DNA from: Aquanectria penicillioides
Lineage: Eukaryota; Ascomycota; Sordariomycetes; Hypocreales; Nectriaceae
Direction of reading: 5' to 3'
Length of the DNA stretch: 64,000 bases
Assembly (NCBI GenBank): GCA_003415625.1
Contig: PYIU01000002.1
Location: forward strand, 5,208,001 to 5,272,000
Shown here: piece after piece, positions 34,979 to 45,319 of the stretch
Numbering within the stretch: position 1 is the first letter of the stretch
Layout: the number at the start of each line of letters is the position of its first letter
The notes under the pieces: generated by a model
Told to the model about the DNA's origin: nothing
Databases searched by the model: none
The model's input: only the letters and a program-made list of their open reading frames with translations
Program-made: the position numbers and the translations under genes

Positions 34979-36638
34979 TCAATCTGGCGAGACTGCTTCA
35001 AGGTAGTCTTCTGGGGCAGCTGGTGGGGGAGCTGGGGTTGCTGGTGGGGGCATGGGAGGGAGAACTTGGGAGTTCAACATATCGGCCATCAACTCGATGT
35101 GATGCAGCATAGACTGCACAGAGCCTTCTTGCTCGGGAGGCTCTGTATCCCAATCCGTTCCCCAGACGTCTTGCGGTATGGTGTCTCCATCCCAAAGGGC
35201 GATTCGGACAGGCCACTCAAGGTGCCGCCACCACTTGGACCCCGACTCAAACATGCCCACCAGTCCCATGACCTCACGGCGTGATACGTCCTGGAGCCAC
35301 CAAGTATCCATTCGCTTAAGCAGCGCAAAAAAGCAAGCCAGAATGGCGAGGGCCCGGGGTCGTTTAGCTTCCACGAGTTCCACAAAGCGTCTCGAGACGG
35401 TGGCGAGGAAAGCAAGGGTAGCAGCCGGGTGACGTTTTTTATGTGCCCAGTTAATAACGCAGACGGCGTGCGAATAAGCCTGGGCAGTGGTGTTGACGAG
35501 GCGAGGGTCCTCGTTGACCAGCTCTTCCTCCAAACCTTCAAGGAGGTGGCCAAAGAAAGAATGCGTTGATCGGGGATCGAGATCGAGCTGGAAGCTAGGT
35601 TGAGAGTCAATCACTGCCTTTTACGGCAATACTGTTTCGAATCCACAGCCAGGAAGCGGCAACCACGGTCTTGACGCCTTGGAAAGCATGGAACCATGAG
35701 AGCGGGAGGGCATAGCGGCTCGTGGGGTCGTTGGGGTCGGCATCAGCGTCGTCCTTGATAAATATGCGGGAAGCGATGGCCTGGAACGCAATCAAAGCGG
35801 CCGTCAGGAACAGGGCCTCGGCGTTTTCAGGAGTGATTCCTGAATTGAGTGAGCGGCAGTAAGCAGCTAGTGTGGATGCAGAATAAGCATGTGACGCGCG
35901 GACTAAAGCCTTGTCATCTGGGACTGGGCTCGGAGGTGGAACGCGGCAACGGAGAGAATTGCATCCATGAGGTAAGGTGCGGAGAAGGCCATCTGAGGCA
36001 CGGCTCGCGACCAAATGTCTTCGGTGGCAGGTGAGTTGTTTAGGAGAGTTTTCGAGGTAACGGTTGTAAACTGATGCATCAGTCGCAGCTCCAGCATGCG
36101 GTCGACCTGCCCGGAGAGCGATGTCGTCACCGGCATGGGAGGCTGTGTGAAGATAGGGGTCGAAGTCGACTTTGAGCCAGAGTGAGTTGAGTGCCTCATC
36201 GAGGGGGTCTTCGAGGCGTGCAGGGGCGGTGTGGTGGGCTTTGGGGTGGGAGCTCCGTTACTTTCGGAGCTGGTGGTTGAGGCGACGAGTTCTTCGAGGA
36301 CGTCCGGGTTACCGAAATCGCAGAGCACGCCATGTTTGGCGCAGTTGCCACATCGAGGGTGGACTTCATCGCACTACAGCAACGGGAAGGAGACAGGAAA
36401 TCAGCTTGGGATCTGAAAAGACACGGAGAGGAGCGGGCTTGGAGGAGGTGCGTGTGCTGCGCGTTTGAGCAACGAGAGGGCATCCCAGAATCCGGGGAGC
36501 ACTTTGCGGAACTCCCGGCAAAGCAGCGGGCACCGGGAAACGGGCCTCGGGGCGTGGAAGAGGGCCTACCTTGATCTTCCTGTTCTTGCACCTGCGACAT
36601 CCGGCGCGAGATTTCTTGTGAGAGCGGCGAGGAGGCAT
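34979..36638 (-). CDS. Zn(2)-Cys(6) transcription factor, UPC2-like class, with two frame breaks
   Basis: Exon 1 (36638-36570) encodes 23 residues. After a 196-base intron (donor GTAGGC, acceptor GCTGTAG) exon 2 begins exactly at the third zinc-cluster cysteine. The cluster is C14, C17, C24, C31, C34 and C41, in the setting SHKKSRAGCRRCKNRKIK-CDEVHPRCGNC, as in sterol-uptake-type (UPC2/ECM22-like) regulators. The rest, about 487 residues in all, matches the helical regulatory domain of that group: AFHLRAQS, ALIAFQAIASRIF, then FFGHLLEGLEEEL. Two compensating indels disturb the frame. One C is missing where the plus strand reads GGG at 35920-35922 (QS-PDDKAL). One base is extra in TTTT at 35619-35622 (IAV-KAVIDSQ). 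Between them the conserved residues lie in another frame. Either both are sequence errors or the gene is damaged. Targets are unknown; a role in sterol control is not implied by class alone. Confidence 0.8.
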
Positions 36639-37261
36639 GACGGAGGAGACGGGGGCGGTACGGGAGAGATTTCACGTGTCGTCAACTAGCTCTCGGAGAT
36701 TTCACTGAGAGGACCCAGGATAGGAATCGCAGTCGCAGCATGGCCGCGGAGGCGTGGGGCCTCGTTGGAGCAGGAAGCAGGAGGACGGCGTTGAGGCGGG
36801 AGCAATTGAAGTTGAATTATTGAGGGAGAAGTGCCATGGCGCATCCAGGGTGTGGGCGAGAGCGTGGTTGAATACAGCAGCTGGCCGGGGGGGGGAGGGA
36901 GAAAAGAAGGTGTGCGTGCGGCGGTTCCAGTGCGTCGTGATGGGTTGAGGTCCCCAGAAAGCGATAGCAAGCACGGATAGCGGGGCGTGCGAGGTACTCA
37001 GAGACTCATCGGCGCCGAGTCGCAGGCCCTGCACGACGATTCTGGCAGCCTAGGCTGCTGCTGTCAAGTGAAGAAGTGGGCTGGCTTGGCCTTAGCTGGA
37101 CAGGGCCCGTGGGAGGAGACGGAGAACTGAGACGAGCGAGCGAGCGAGAGAGCTAGAGGGCACTGCCACAACAGGGATGGCGTCGAGGACCGCCGAGTCG
37201 GTGACGGAGACGATTTTCGGGCCGGGGCAGTTTTTCGCGGCGGATGTGGATGAGCAAAGTG

Positions 37262-37297
37262 GTCCTGGATGGGGTCCTGGATGGGGTCCTGGATGTG
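37262..37297 (+). repeat. Three-copy 12-base tandem repeat
   Basis: Unit GTCCTGGATGGG, the third copy slightly changed (GGATGTGG). Intergenic. Confidence 0.8.
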
Positions 37298-37813
37298 GAT
37301 GGATGTGGTGGAATGTGGAGCTGAGACGAGAGGGCCTTGTCTTGTCTGCTCAAAACACGTGGTAGGCACCAATGCAAATGCAAGTGTCTTGTCAGTTGTC
37401 AGTGATGATGCGAGGTGAGGCGACTAAGTTGTTGAGGAGGATCTTTTAGCATGATGACAACACGAACGACGCCGACAACAATGACAACGCCAACGCCAAC
37501 ATCCACAACAATTCCCAACGGCTGCAGCTCTGGCGTCAAAGAAAGGAAGAAGAGGGAGAGTTGGTGTGAGAGGCTGAGAAATGAGGAAAAAAAGGATACT
37601 TGAGTGAGCGAGTGAAGGTGAGTGAGAGCACACTCGCCCGCACGTACCCAAACAAACAGAGACAGAAACTCGTCAAAGTGTAGAAGTGCAGATGAATGAC
37701 GCTGCCCTCAGTTGAAGGCCCCAATCTTGTCTGCGCAAACTGTTTCGTTTGGTGTAAAAAAAACGCCGGCTCAGCCAAGCCGTCACGACTTGGTACCACG
37801 CGGGCGCCCAGAT

Positions 37814-37876
<63 letters not shown>
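37814..37876 (+). repeat. (CA)n microsatellite
   Basis: About 31 uninterrupted CA units followed by degenerate CA-rich sequence to about 37960. Frames across it are Thr-His or Cys-Val repeats and not genes. Confidence 0.97.
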
Positions 37877-37877
<1 letters not shown>

Positions 37878-38800
37878 CACACGCACGCGCCCACACACAA
37901 TCTCTATACGCACGCACGCAAGCACACCCACCACCCACACGCCTTTCACACTACGCACTTCACATCCATCATATACTATGTAGGGAGTGTACTTCGCACA
38001 TACGCGGGCCCTGCTGGTAGACAATTTAGGACATAAAAGTGACGGCACCTAGGTCCGAATACAGCCAGTCCTAGTACGGATACACACTCACAGCAACAGG
38101 TAGGTAGTTAGTTTCCGCACAGCCATCCAACCATCCAAGCCTTCCAAGCCATCCATCCAATCCATACGTCGTCCGCTCTCCGCGTCCACGTCCACCACCA
38201 CCAATAACCCACCCCCAACCCGGAGCCGGGATCATGACGGCAGCCGAACCAGAAACCAAGACCCAAAACAGGACGACGACAACAATAATAAAGGCCTCGC
38301 CCCCGTGCCGCCCCCTCGCGCCCCAACCATCGTCCTCGCCCTCGTCCTCCATGTGTTGTACTATGTACGTTATGTACACTCTCTATAACCCTGGGCTGTC
38401 AAATTCCCCAATGGAAATCTCTTGATTGGGCGAGCGTGCTTCAACGGGCCAGACAGGAACGGGCCAAAGGGTCCAGGCATAATGGTGGGAGACCCCCTCC
38501 CGAGGCTCTGCTGGCGGGCGCGGCGCCGCGTGGAGCCTCTGCGGATGCTGTGTGTCCGAGTCGTATCATGTTGCTGGCCCTGAGCCGCTGGAGATCGCCG
38601 AATAATGGGGAGACTTGAATTAGACGGTGAAGGGAACTGGCATTGACTGATTGCACCACCCTGGTCCTCTCTACTTCCCCCCCCCCCCTTCCCTTCCAAC
38701 CCCCCCGTAGCCAGGCCCCCCCATGTTCTCTAACCCCCCAAAAATCGAATCCTCTCCGCCTGTCGTCCAGGACACTATCTCAAAACATGGACGCACCGAT

Positions 38801-41254
38801 GCAATCTACCCATGCTCTCATCGGACCATCCTTCCGAACAACCGGCCCTGAAACCATTTGTCTGTTGTTGACGGACCAGTCCCATGTCTTGGTGATCTGG
38901 GCCAATTCTAGAAGGCCGTTTTCAAAACAAGGCTGGGACAATTGAAGGCAGAAAGGTGGGATTCCACAAGCTGCCAGGTCCAGGGCCTTGCATCCCCAAC
39001 TATTTTTTTTTTTATGTTTTGGCTATGTCTCTAGGTTAATGTTCCTTGTTCTCTCGACCTTCCCTGTTGGTCCCTGCTTCTTATTCTTCTTCTTCATCTT
39101 CTTCTCTTGCCCCCCCCCTGGCTAGCTCCCTCCCTCGGTACCTAGCTCCATCTTTTCATCATAGTCGTCCTCTTTCTTCTCTTCCTCGGCTGCCTCCTTT
39201 GGCCTCTGAGGCCTCTCCGGCTCTGCCCATCAACGTCACATCGCCCCAGGTTGCCTCAAACAACGTCTTCAAACCCCGTGACTTTACGGCCCTTTTGCTG
39301 ACGCCAGCGACAATCCGTCAGCAGAGCTGCAAGGCACCCGAGGCTTCCACTTTGGGCCACGTCCCGGCGGGATCGGGTCATGGGATTGGGGGTTAATTCT
39401 TGTCCGGGTTTTGGTCCATCTCATCAATCATCAATCTGGGCCTCTTGCGCAAAAGCCACCACCATCTACCGACGACTACCACGTCCAATGCCCAATACCA
39501 AGATACGTACATGCGCGCTCCGATTTCACGGCGACAAATTGGCGATTGGTAAGGCACCCGGGAACGGCTCAGGCCAGGTAGGTAGGTACGTAGTTACCAC
39601 GCAGGTAGGTCGGTAGGTACTGTACCCGGGCACAATACCAAACCATCCATCACCGCCGGGAACTCAGCTGTGGCTTGTTCCTACCTAGGTATGTACTTTG
39701 GTACCGTGCCAGATGCAATGCAATGTTATCGCCAGTCCCCTTTCGGCCTATTAAACCCGGCCATTGATTACCATAGCATCTCTTTTCTCAGTCCTGCACC
39801 ACCTAGTCTTCCCCCTCTTTTGCCATTCTGGTCCTCACCGAGCACCTCCCTTTCGATGCTCCCCCTCAATCGGGCAGCAGGACAACACGATTCCTTTTCG
39901 ACAACCTGGCGGCTTTTTCTAGCTCTCCATCGTAGGGTACCGAGATAGATAACTGGTTGTCGTCATGCAACAACGGAAACCACACACCACACACCACGCA
40001 AGCATGCGCGGATATCCTCTCAGGCCCTCTCTTGCTCTCTCTCTTTCCGTCTCTTTGTGACTTTTTTTTTCCTTGCCCTCTTGCCCCTCTCTCTTCCCAC
40101 AGCTATGCCAGGCTTGACATCACTCTCACCAACACACACTCTCTCACACACAAAATCCCCCCGCCCCAGTTATAGACTCCAAAGACTATATGCGCCGTTT
40201 CGATCGAGTTTCAAACTTACATAACATCTGCCCTTTACTAATCATCCTCTGATTCCACACAAAATGTCCACTCTACCAGTCCTCCTCTCTCCGCACCCTT
40301 GCCCGCCCGCCGGCTCGTCTTCAACGCCGCACGCCCCCTCCATCATGTGTAAGTGAGCCGCTTCTGCCCGCCACCTCTACCCCCTTCCGACGGGGTCTAT
40401 GTCCGTAAGAGACATGCGTGCTCGCCAAAGGAAAAGGGGGGACAAAAGCTCCTTGCAAGACTCTCTCGTACATTCCGCTGTCACTACGTACTCTCGCACA
40501 CACGCACGCACACGCACACACACACACACAGGCTGATCATTGCGACACCACCGCAGAGTCACACACCAAGATAGTGTAAGCAACCGGCATTTGTCAACAT
40601 TGTCCACACCGCACCATGCCAAAGCACACCCTCCATCAAAAACTCATTCACTTGATGGGCGCACTTTAAGCCAAGGGTGGGTTCGCTTTTCCCGGATGGC
40701 GAATAGATGACAACTATTCCGAGATCCGCTCCAGCACCGAGGCCATGTGCGGCGCGTCCATGCTCCCACCAATATAGATGACCCGGTCCATGGCATGGCG
40801 CATCCCTGGTCCGGTGCCGTCATGGAAGCTTCTGCGTCATCCGTAGAAGACCGTCTTGCCCCGCGATGGTGGATTTGTGAGGAGGTGCCTTACAAATTGA
40901 TATCGGCGTCAAGTCAAAGCCGTGGGCCCATGCCAGTAGCAGCGGCAATGCACCAGGATAGCCGCCATCGCGTAGAAGCATTACACATCCACTCTTTGTA
41001 GCCCAAGATCCGATATAAAGGCCCCTCGGTCTCGTGGATCTCTCATGTGCATCACAATACGGAGCACAGCCGCCATTGAACAGCAGGAAACACAAGCCAC
41101 ACACTCCAAGCTTTTTCGCCTTTTTTTTTTTTTTTTCGTCCACTTCCGCCATCCCCAACACACGCCCTTTTTCCCCCATCCCCCCTCACCCGTGGGTAAG
41201 TCGCGTGGACTCGTTGCCACTCCGTCTTGAGCTTTTGCCATTGAGAGTCACATA

Positions 41255-41294
<40 letters not shown>

Positions 41295-41926
41295 CTGCCC
41301 CTCCTCTGCCTACCGGGTCTCGGATTATTTTCTTCTGCCCTTGGTAATCCAGCTCTGACGTGATTGTTAAAGTTTGAGTCTTCCCGTCAGCTGCGTCGGC
41401 TTTGCATACCTTGAACAGGCGCCGCCCCTCCCTTACGTCCAAAGTCTTATAAGAGGGGAACCGAAAGTCGACGTAATAAAAAAAAAAGAGAGAGAGAGAG
41501 AGCAAGGCAGACGGGCAGACAGGCGCCGAAGGTCCCCATTATCGTCAAAAAAAAAAAAAAAAAAAAAACTTATCGACTCACTCACCATCGCGCCCTTGAA
41601 TCGCGCAACAAATAAAGCCGAGAAACGTAACACCACCTCCGCAACCCAAGAGTATTTTTGGAAGGAAACTAACAGGCACCAGGCCAGCTTGGTGCAGCAG
41701 GGAGGGCGTCGTTCCGTTCTCCAGTTACATAAAAAGAAGAGGAGGTCCCAGTCCCCGAGCTCCAAAAGGGTTTTTTCCCCATCCTACCCTCCACCTCCAC
41801 CAACCCGTTCCCTTTCTCCTCTTTTCAAAGCGCCTACCATTGTGTCCGTCTCGACTACTCCTCGGATCCAATTGCAATCCCCCTTTTCCCCCAATCACTT
41901 CCAGAGCCACCAATTTTTTTTGAAAA
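38801..41926. other. Upstream region of cystathionine gamma-lyase, no supported gene
   Basis: Low-complexity C/T-rich DNA with GGTAGGTA motifs at about 39578-39620, a CA-rich tract at 40498-40530, and poly-T/poly-A runs at 41118, 41258-41288 and 41549. A possible short first exon at 40264 with a GTAAGT donor was seen but leads nowhere convincing. The last few hundred bases should be the leader of the downstream gene. Confidence 0.4.
41258..41288 (+). repeat. Poly-T tract of 31 bases
   Basis: Uninterrupted T run about 640 bases upstream of the cystathionine gamma-lyase start. Confidence 0.95.
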
Positions 41927-43201
41927 ATGTCGGCCCTTCGAACAGTGCTCAACTTGGACCCCGTGTCCACCCCGCCTCGCCCGCCGTCCCCCGTCCACGC
42001 CTTCGGCACCCTGGCCGTCCACGCCGGGTCCCCGCATGACCCCACCACCGGCGCCGTCATCGAGCCCATCTCCCTCTCCACCACCTTCGCCCAGACGGCC
42101 GTGGGCAAGCCAGTTGGCGAGTACGAGTACTCGCGATCCGCAAACCCCAACCGCACAAACTTCGAGGCCGCCGTCGCTGCCCTTGAGCACGCAAAGTACG
42201 CCCTCGCCTTCTCCTCCGGCAGCGCCACCACTGCCAACATCCTCCAGAGCCTCGCCGCTGGAAGCCATGTCATCTCCGTCTCCGACGTCTACGGCGGCAC
42301 CCACCGCTACTTCACCCAGGTCGCAAAGGCCCACGGCGTCAAGGTCACCTTCACCCCGTCCATCGAGGTCGACATCTCCGAGCATATTACCGACGAGACC
42401 CGTCTGATCTGGATTGAGAGCCCCAGCAACCCGACCCTGCGTCTGGTCGACATCCGCGCCGTTGTCTCTGAGGCCCACAAGCGCGGCGTCCTCGTCGTTG
42501 TCGACAACACTTTCCTGTCCCCCTATGTGCAGAACCCTCTCGACCTCGGCGCCGACATTGTCGTCCACAGCGTCACCAAGTACATCAATGGCCACAGCGA
42601 TGTCGTCATGGGCGTTGCCGCCTTCAACAGCGACGAGCTCAAGGCCCGCCTGGGCTTCCTCCAGAATGCCATTGGCGCCGTCCCTTCGGCCTTTGACGCA
42701 TGGCTCGCCCACCGTGGGCTCAAGACGCTCCACCTGAGAGCTCGCGAGGCCAGCAACAACGCGACAGCGGTTGCCACTGCCCTCGAGGCCTCTCCCTTGG
42801 TCATCGCCGTCAACTACCCAGGCCTTGAATCCCACCCCCAGCGCCACATCGCCAAGAAGCAGCACCGCGACGGCATGGGCGGCGGCATGCTCTCCTTCCG
42901 CATCAAGGGCGGCCACGATGCTGCCGAGCGCTTCTGCCAGTACACCAAGATCTTCACTCTCGCCGAGAGCTTGGGCGGTGTCGAGTCTCTCGTCGAGGTG
43001 CCCAGCAGCATGACCCACGCCGGTATCCCCAAGGACCAGCGAGAGGCCGTTGGCGTCTTTGACGACCTCGTCCGTATTAGCTGCGGTGTTGAGGATGCCG
43101 TTGACCTCAGGAATGATGTCCTCCAAGCTCTCGAGAAGGCTGTAGCAGCCACCAAGAACGGCGTCAATGGTGTCAACGGTCACGGCGTCAATGGGCAGTA
43201 A
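41927..43201 (+). CDS. CYS3: Cystathionine gamma-lyase (transsulfuration, PLP-dependent)
   Basis: An intact single exon of 424 residues starts at the ATG at 41927, in context AAAAATGTC. It is a Cys/Met-metabolism PLP enzyme: the YSRSANPNR motif at 68-76, SSGSATT at 96-102, VVDNTF at 191-196, and SVTKYINGHSDV with the pyridoxal-binding lysine at 218. The C-terminal domain includes FTLAESLGGVESLVEVPSSM and the VRISCGVED motif typical of cystathionine gamma-lyase. It cleaves cystathionine to cysteine, 2-oxobutyrate and ammonia in the cytosol, the last step of reverse transsulfuration. The extreme C-terminus is an odd repeat of Asn-Gly-Val (KNGVNGVNGHGVNGQ) beyond the usual end. The yeast symbol is used; the family also includes cystathionine beta-lyase and gamma-synthase, but the active-site context fits gamma-lyase best. 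It is convergent with the F-box gene (441 bases between stops). Confidence 0.9.
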   Translation: MSALRTVLNLDPVSTPPRPPSPVHAFGTLAVHAGSPHDPTTGAVIEPISLSTTFAQTAVGKPVGEYEYSRSANPNRTNFEAAVAALEHAKYALAFSSGSATTANILQSLAAGSHVISVSDVYGGTHRYFTQVAKAHGVKVTFTPSIEVDISEHITDETRLIWIESPSNPTLRLVDIRAVVSEAHKRGVLVVVDNTFLSPYVQNPLDLGADIVVHSVTKYINGHSDVVMGVAAFNSDELKARLGFLQNAIGAVPSAFDAWLAHRGLKTLHLRAREASNNATAVATALEASPLVIAVNYPGLESHPQRHIAKKQHRDGMGGGMLSFRIKGGHDAAERFCQYTKIFTLAESLGGVESLVEVPSSMTHAGIPKDQREAVGVFDDLVRISCGVEDAVDLRNDVLQALEKAVAATKNGVNGVNGHGVNGQ

Positions 43202-43642
43202 AAAAAGGAAAATAGAACCAAGGAGGAAAAATGGTGATGATATTAATATTTTTAAACCCAAAAAATCACATCGGCAACGATAGAAAGTTTAGAAGAGTTT
43301 TTTTTTTTTTTCCTAGCGACAATGTGATGAGCTTTCGCTTCAACGACAGAGAATAAACAGGGGACGTCCAGGGTGAATCAGCATGGCCTTTGCGTGGCCT
43401 TTCATATAGCGACAAAGCAAAGGAATTGATATATTTTTTTTTGGTTCATGTCTGGTATTTTAGTGCTTGGATAATAACAAGCCATTAACTATTCAAACGC
43501 TTCTAGTGTTTGCATGCATGCACAGTGAGGAATATGACAACAACAAACTCGCCATGAAGAGATTATTTCTTTTTTTTTCTTGGTCCCTTGTAGTGCCATT
43601 GCTCGAGCCCAGCTCTGCTACACGTCAGATCTTCGTCATCGT
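43202..43642. other. 3' intergenic region between convergent genes
   Basis: AT-rich with T runs at about 43299 and 43432, as usual for 3' ends. No gene. Confidence 0.5.
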
Positions 43643-45319
43643 CTATTCGTGAGACATGAAGAGGTTCTCGGTGAATTCATTGGCCATGCTGCTGCCGGCC
43701 GTCCACTCGTTCCTCCTGTGGTGAATTTCGTTCATACCCTGGCACGCTGTCTCGGCAATGTAGTGGAGTTCGTCGAGGGTGTTCGAGTTGCAGTTGGGGA
43801 AGACGCCGTCAATGCTGCGCTGCCACTCCGATGTTGGATTCGCTACAGCTGTTTGGTACGCGTTCGTGTCATATTCTGTGACGCAGAGAGCGCGGCTGCG
43901 CGGCTGAAGCTGGTTCGGAAGATGGTCGTGCTTCGACTCGAATGGCAAATATTCTACGGGGTCGCCATTGGGCATATTTGGCTGCCGTATTCCCATGACG
44001 ATTTCAACAAATCGTTGGGAGATGCTCCGGCCCAGGCCGCAGGGATCGACGAGGTCGAATTCTGGGTGTCCAGGGAGATCGTCCCTCAAGTACCTGTCGT
44101 ACGCCAAAAATGATGCTCGGCAAACGCGCAGGTTTGGGGTGATACATCTCAAGGCCATTGCAACCCATTGACAATCTTCCCCGGGGCGCTCGTTTGGCAT
44201 CCCTACCCAGAGCACTTTCGTTGAATCCTCGTTCCACTGCTGGGACTGTTCCAGCTTGAGATATACTTCATTCAGGTAGAGCTCCTGCAGGGTTGATCCG
44301 AATTTCTCTGCAACCCGAAGCAGCACCTCTGGTTGTATTTCAACTCTCTTGAGCTCCAGGCATGTCAGACTTGCGAGAATGACATGTGGAGCGGGCAAAG
44401 ATCGGGCTCGCCACTCTTCGACGGGCATCTGCCAGGCTTTGGTCTGCTTGAGACCTCTCGGTGGACGGTCGTCATGATCCATCCCTATCAGGCACAGGGT
44501 CTTGAGCTGGTCTGCATTGTCCACTATGCTCCAGAGGCAAGATCCGAATAGTCCTACACGCTGCGGGTCGTTTTCATGTCTTCGTAACGTCATGACAAGG
44601 TGTTCCAGCACCTCTAGCACTCTCATAATATTCATCACATCGACGGGGTTCATCCACAGGTGGCATATCGCAATGTCGCTCACGTTTTCGATCACTAGTG
44701 CCTTTAACTTGGCCGAGTCCTCTTCAGGACGGTGGGCAAACACCTTGAAGGTGTTGGCCAGTATCATGGTGGCTGCGTTGCAATGTCGGCCAACAAGTTG
44801 GAAGGGAAGGTTCAATCGAAGCCGATCGACATCGCGACAGTTGAACAAGATGTCTTCGACTGTGTCATAGTATTCTAATTCTGTAAATGACGTCTCGTTC
44901 ATGCAGTACTTCTTGTGTAGCGTGCGACAAAAGTCTGTCATGGAGGGGACTCGGGCGAAGACGGTGTCGAGGAACTCCACTTCCACTGTTCACACATTGA
45001 TGTTAGTTACCACACTACATGCATAGATGAGAATCGGAACGAACAAACACGCACATTCGTCTCGCAGCACCATCAGGTCGATGTACAGGCTCTTGCAGTG
45101 ATAACCTATGGTTTGCAGAGCATCCATGCGCGGGTGCGCCACGCCACTCCTCTTGCTCAGACGCGAGAATTCGAGGTCGAGGGTCCGACAAACAAAGGGC
45201 TTGAGAATCTGGTCAAACACTCGGCAGACGAGTCGCAGCGGGAGGACTGAGTTTTTGGGGCCACGTGCGACACATTGCTGGAGGATCGCGTCGATCAGCT
45301 CGCGGGGAAGCTGGTTCAT
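43643..45319 (-). CDS. F-box protein of unknown target
   Basis: Exons 45319-45055 and 44985-43643 give 535 residues. The 69-base intron has donor GTGCGT, branch ACTAAC and acceptor GAACAG. The start MNQLPRELIDAILQQC is chosen because the upstream extension begins with GTG, not ATG. The N-terminal 45 residues form an F-box (LPRELIDAILQQC then LRLVCRVFDQILKPFV), which in this family binds SKP1 in an SCF ubiquitin ligase. The remainder has leucine-rich stretches such as LVIENVSDIAICHLW and LTCLELKRVEIQPEVLLRVA, which suggest degenerate leucine-rich repeats for substrate binding, typical of the many fungal F-box orphans. No transmembrane segment is seen. The frame is intact. The target is unknown. 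Confidence 0.75.

Larger units (their letters stand above)
36639..38800. other. Intergenic DNA with a long CA microsatellite and a short tandem repeat
   Basis: This is the upstream region of the second Zn(2)-Cys(6) gene. A 12-base unit GTCCTGGATGGG is repeated about three times at 37262-37297. No gene recognised. Confidence 0.45.

Noticed and set aside
40264..40351. Possible first exon (MSTLPVLLSPH) with GTAAGT donor
   Set aside because: No acceptor downstream gives a convincing continuation; the nearest ones lead to immediate stops or unrecognisable sequence.
41855..43261. 468-codon open frame antisense to cystathionine gamma-lyase
   Set aside because: It lies opposite a strongly C/G-ending coding frame, which leaves the mirror frame open. 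The product is Gly/Val/Asp-rich with no domain.
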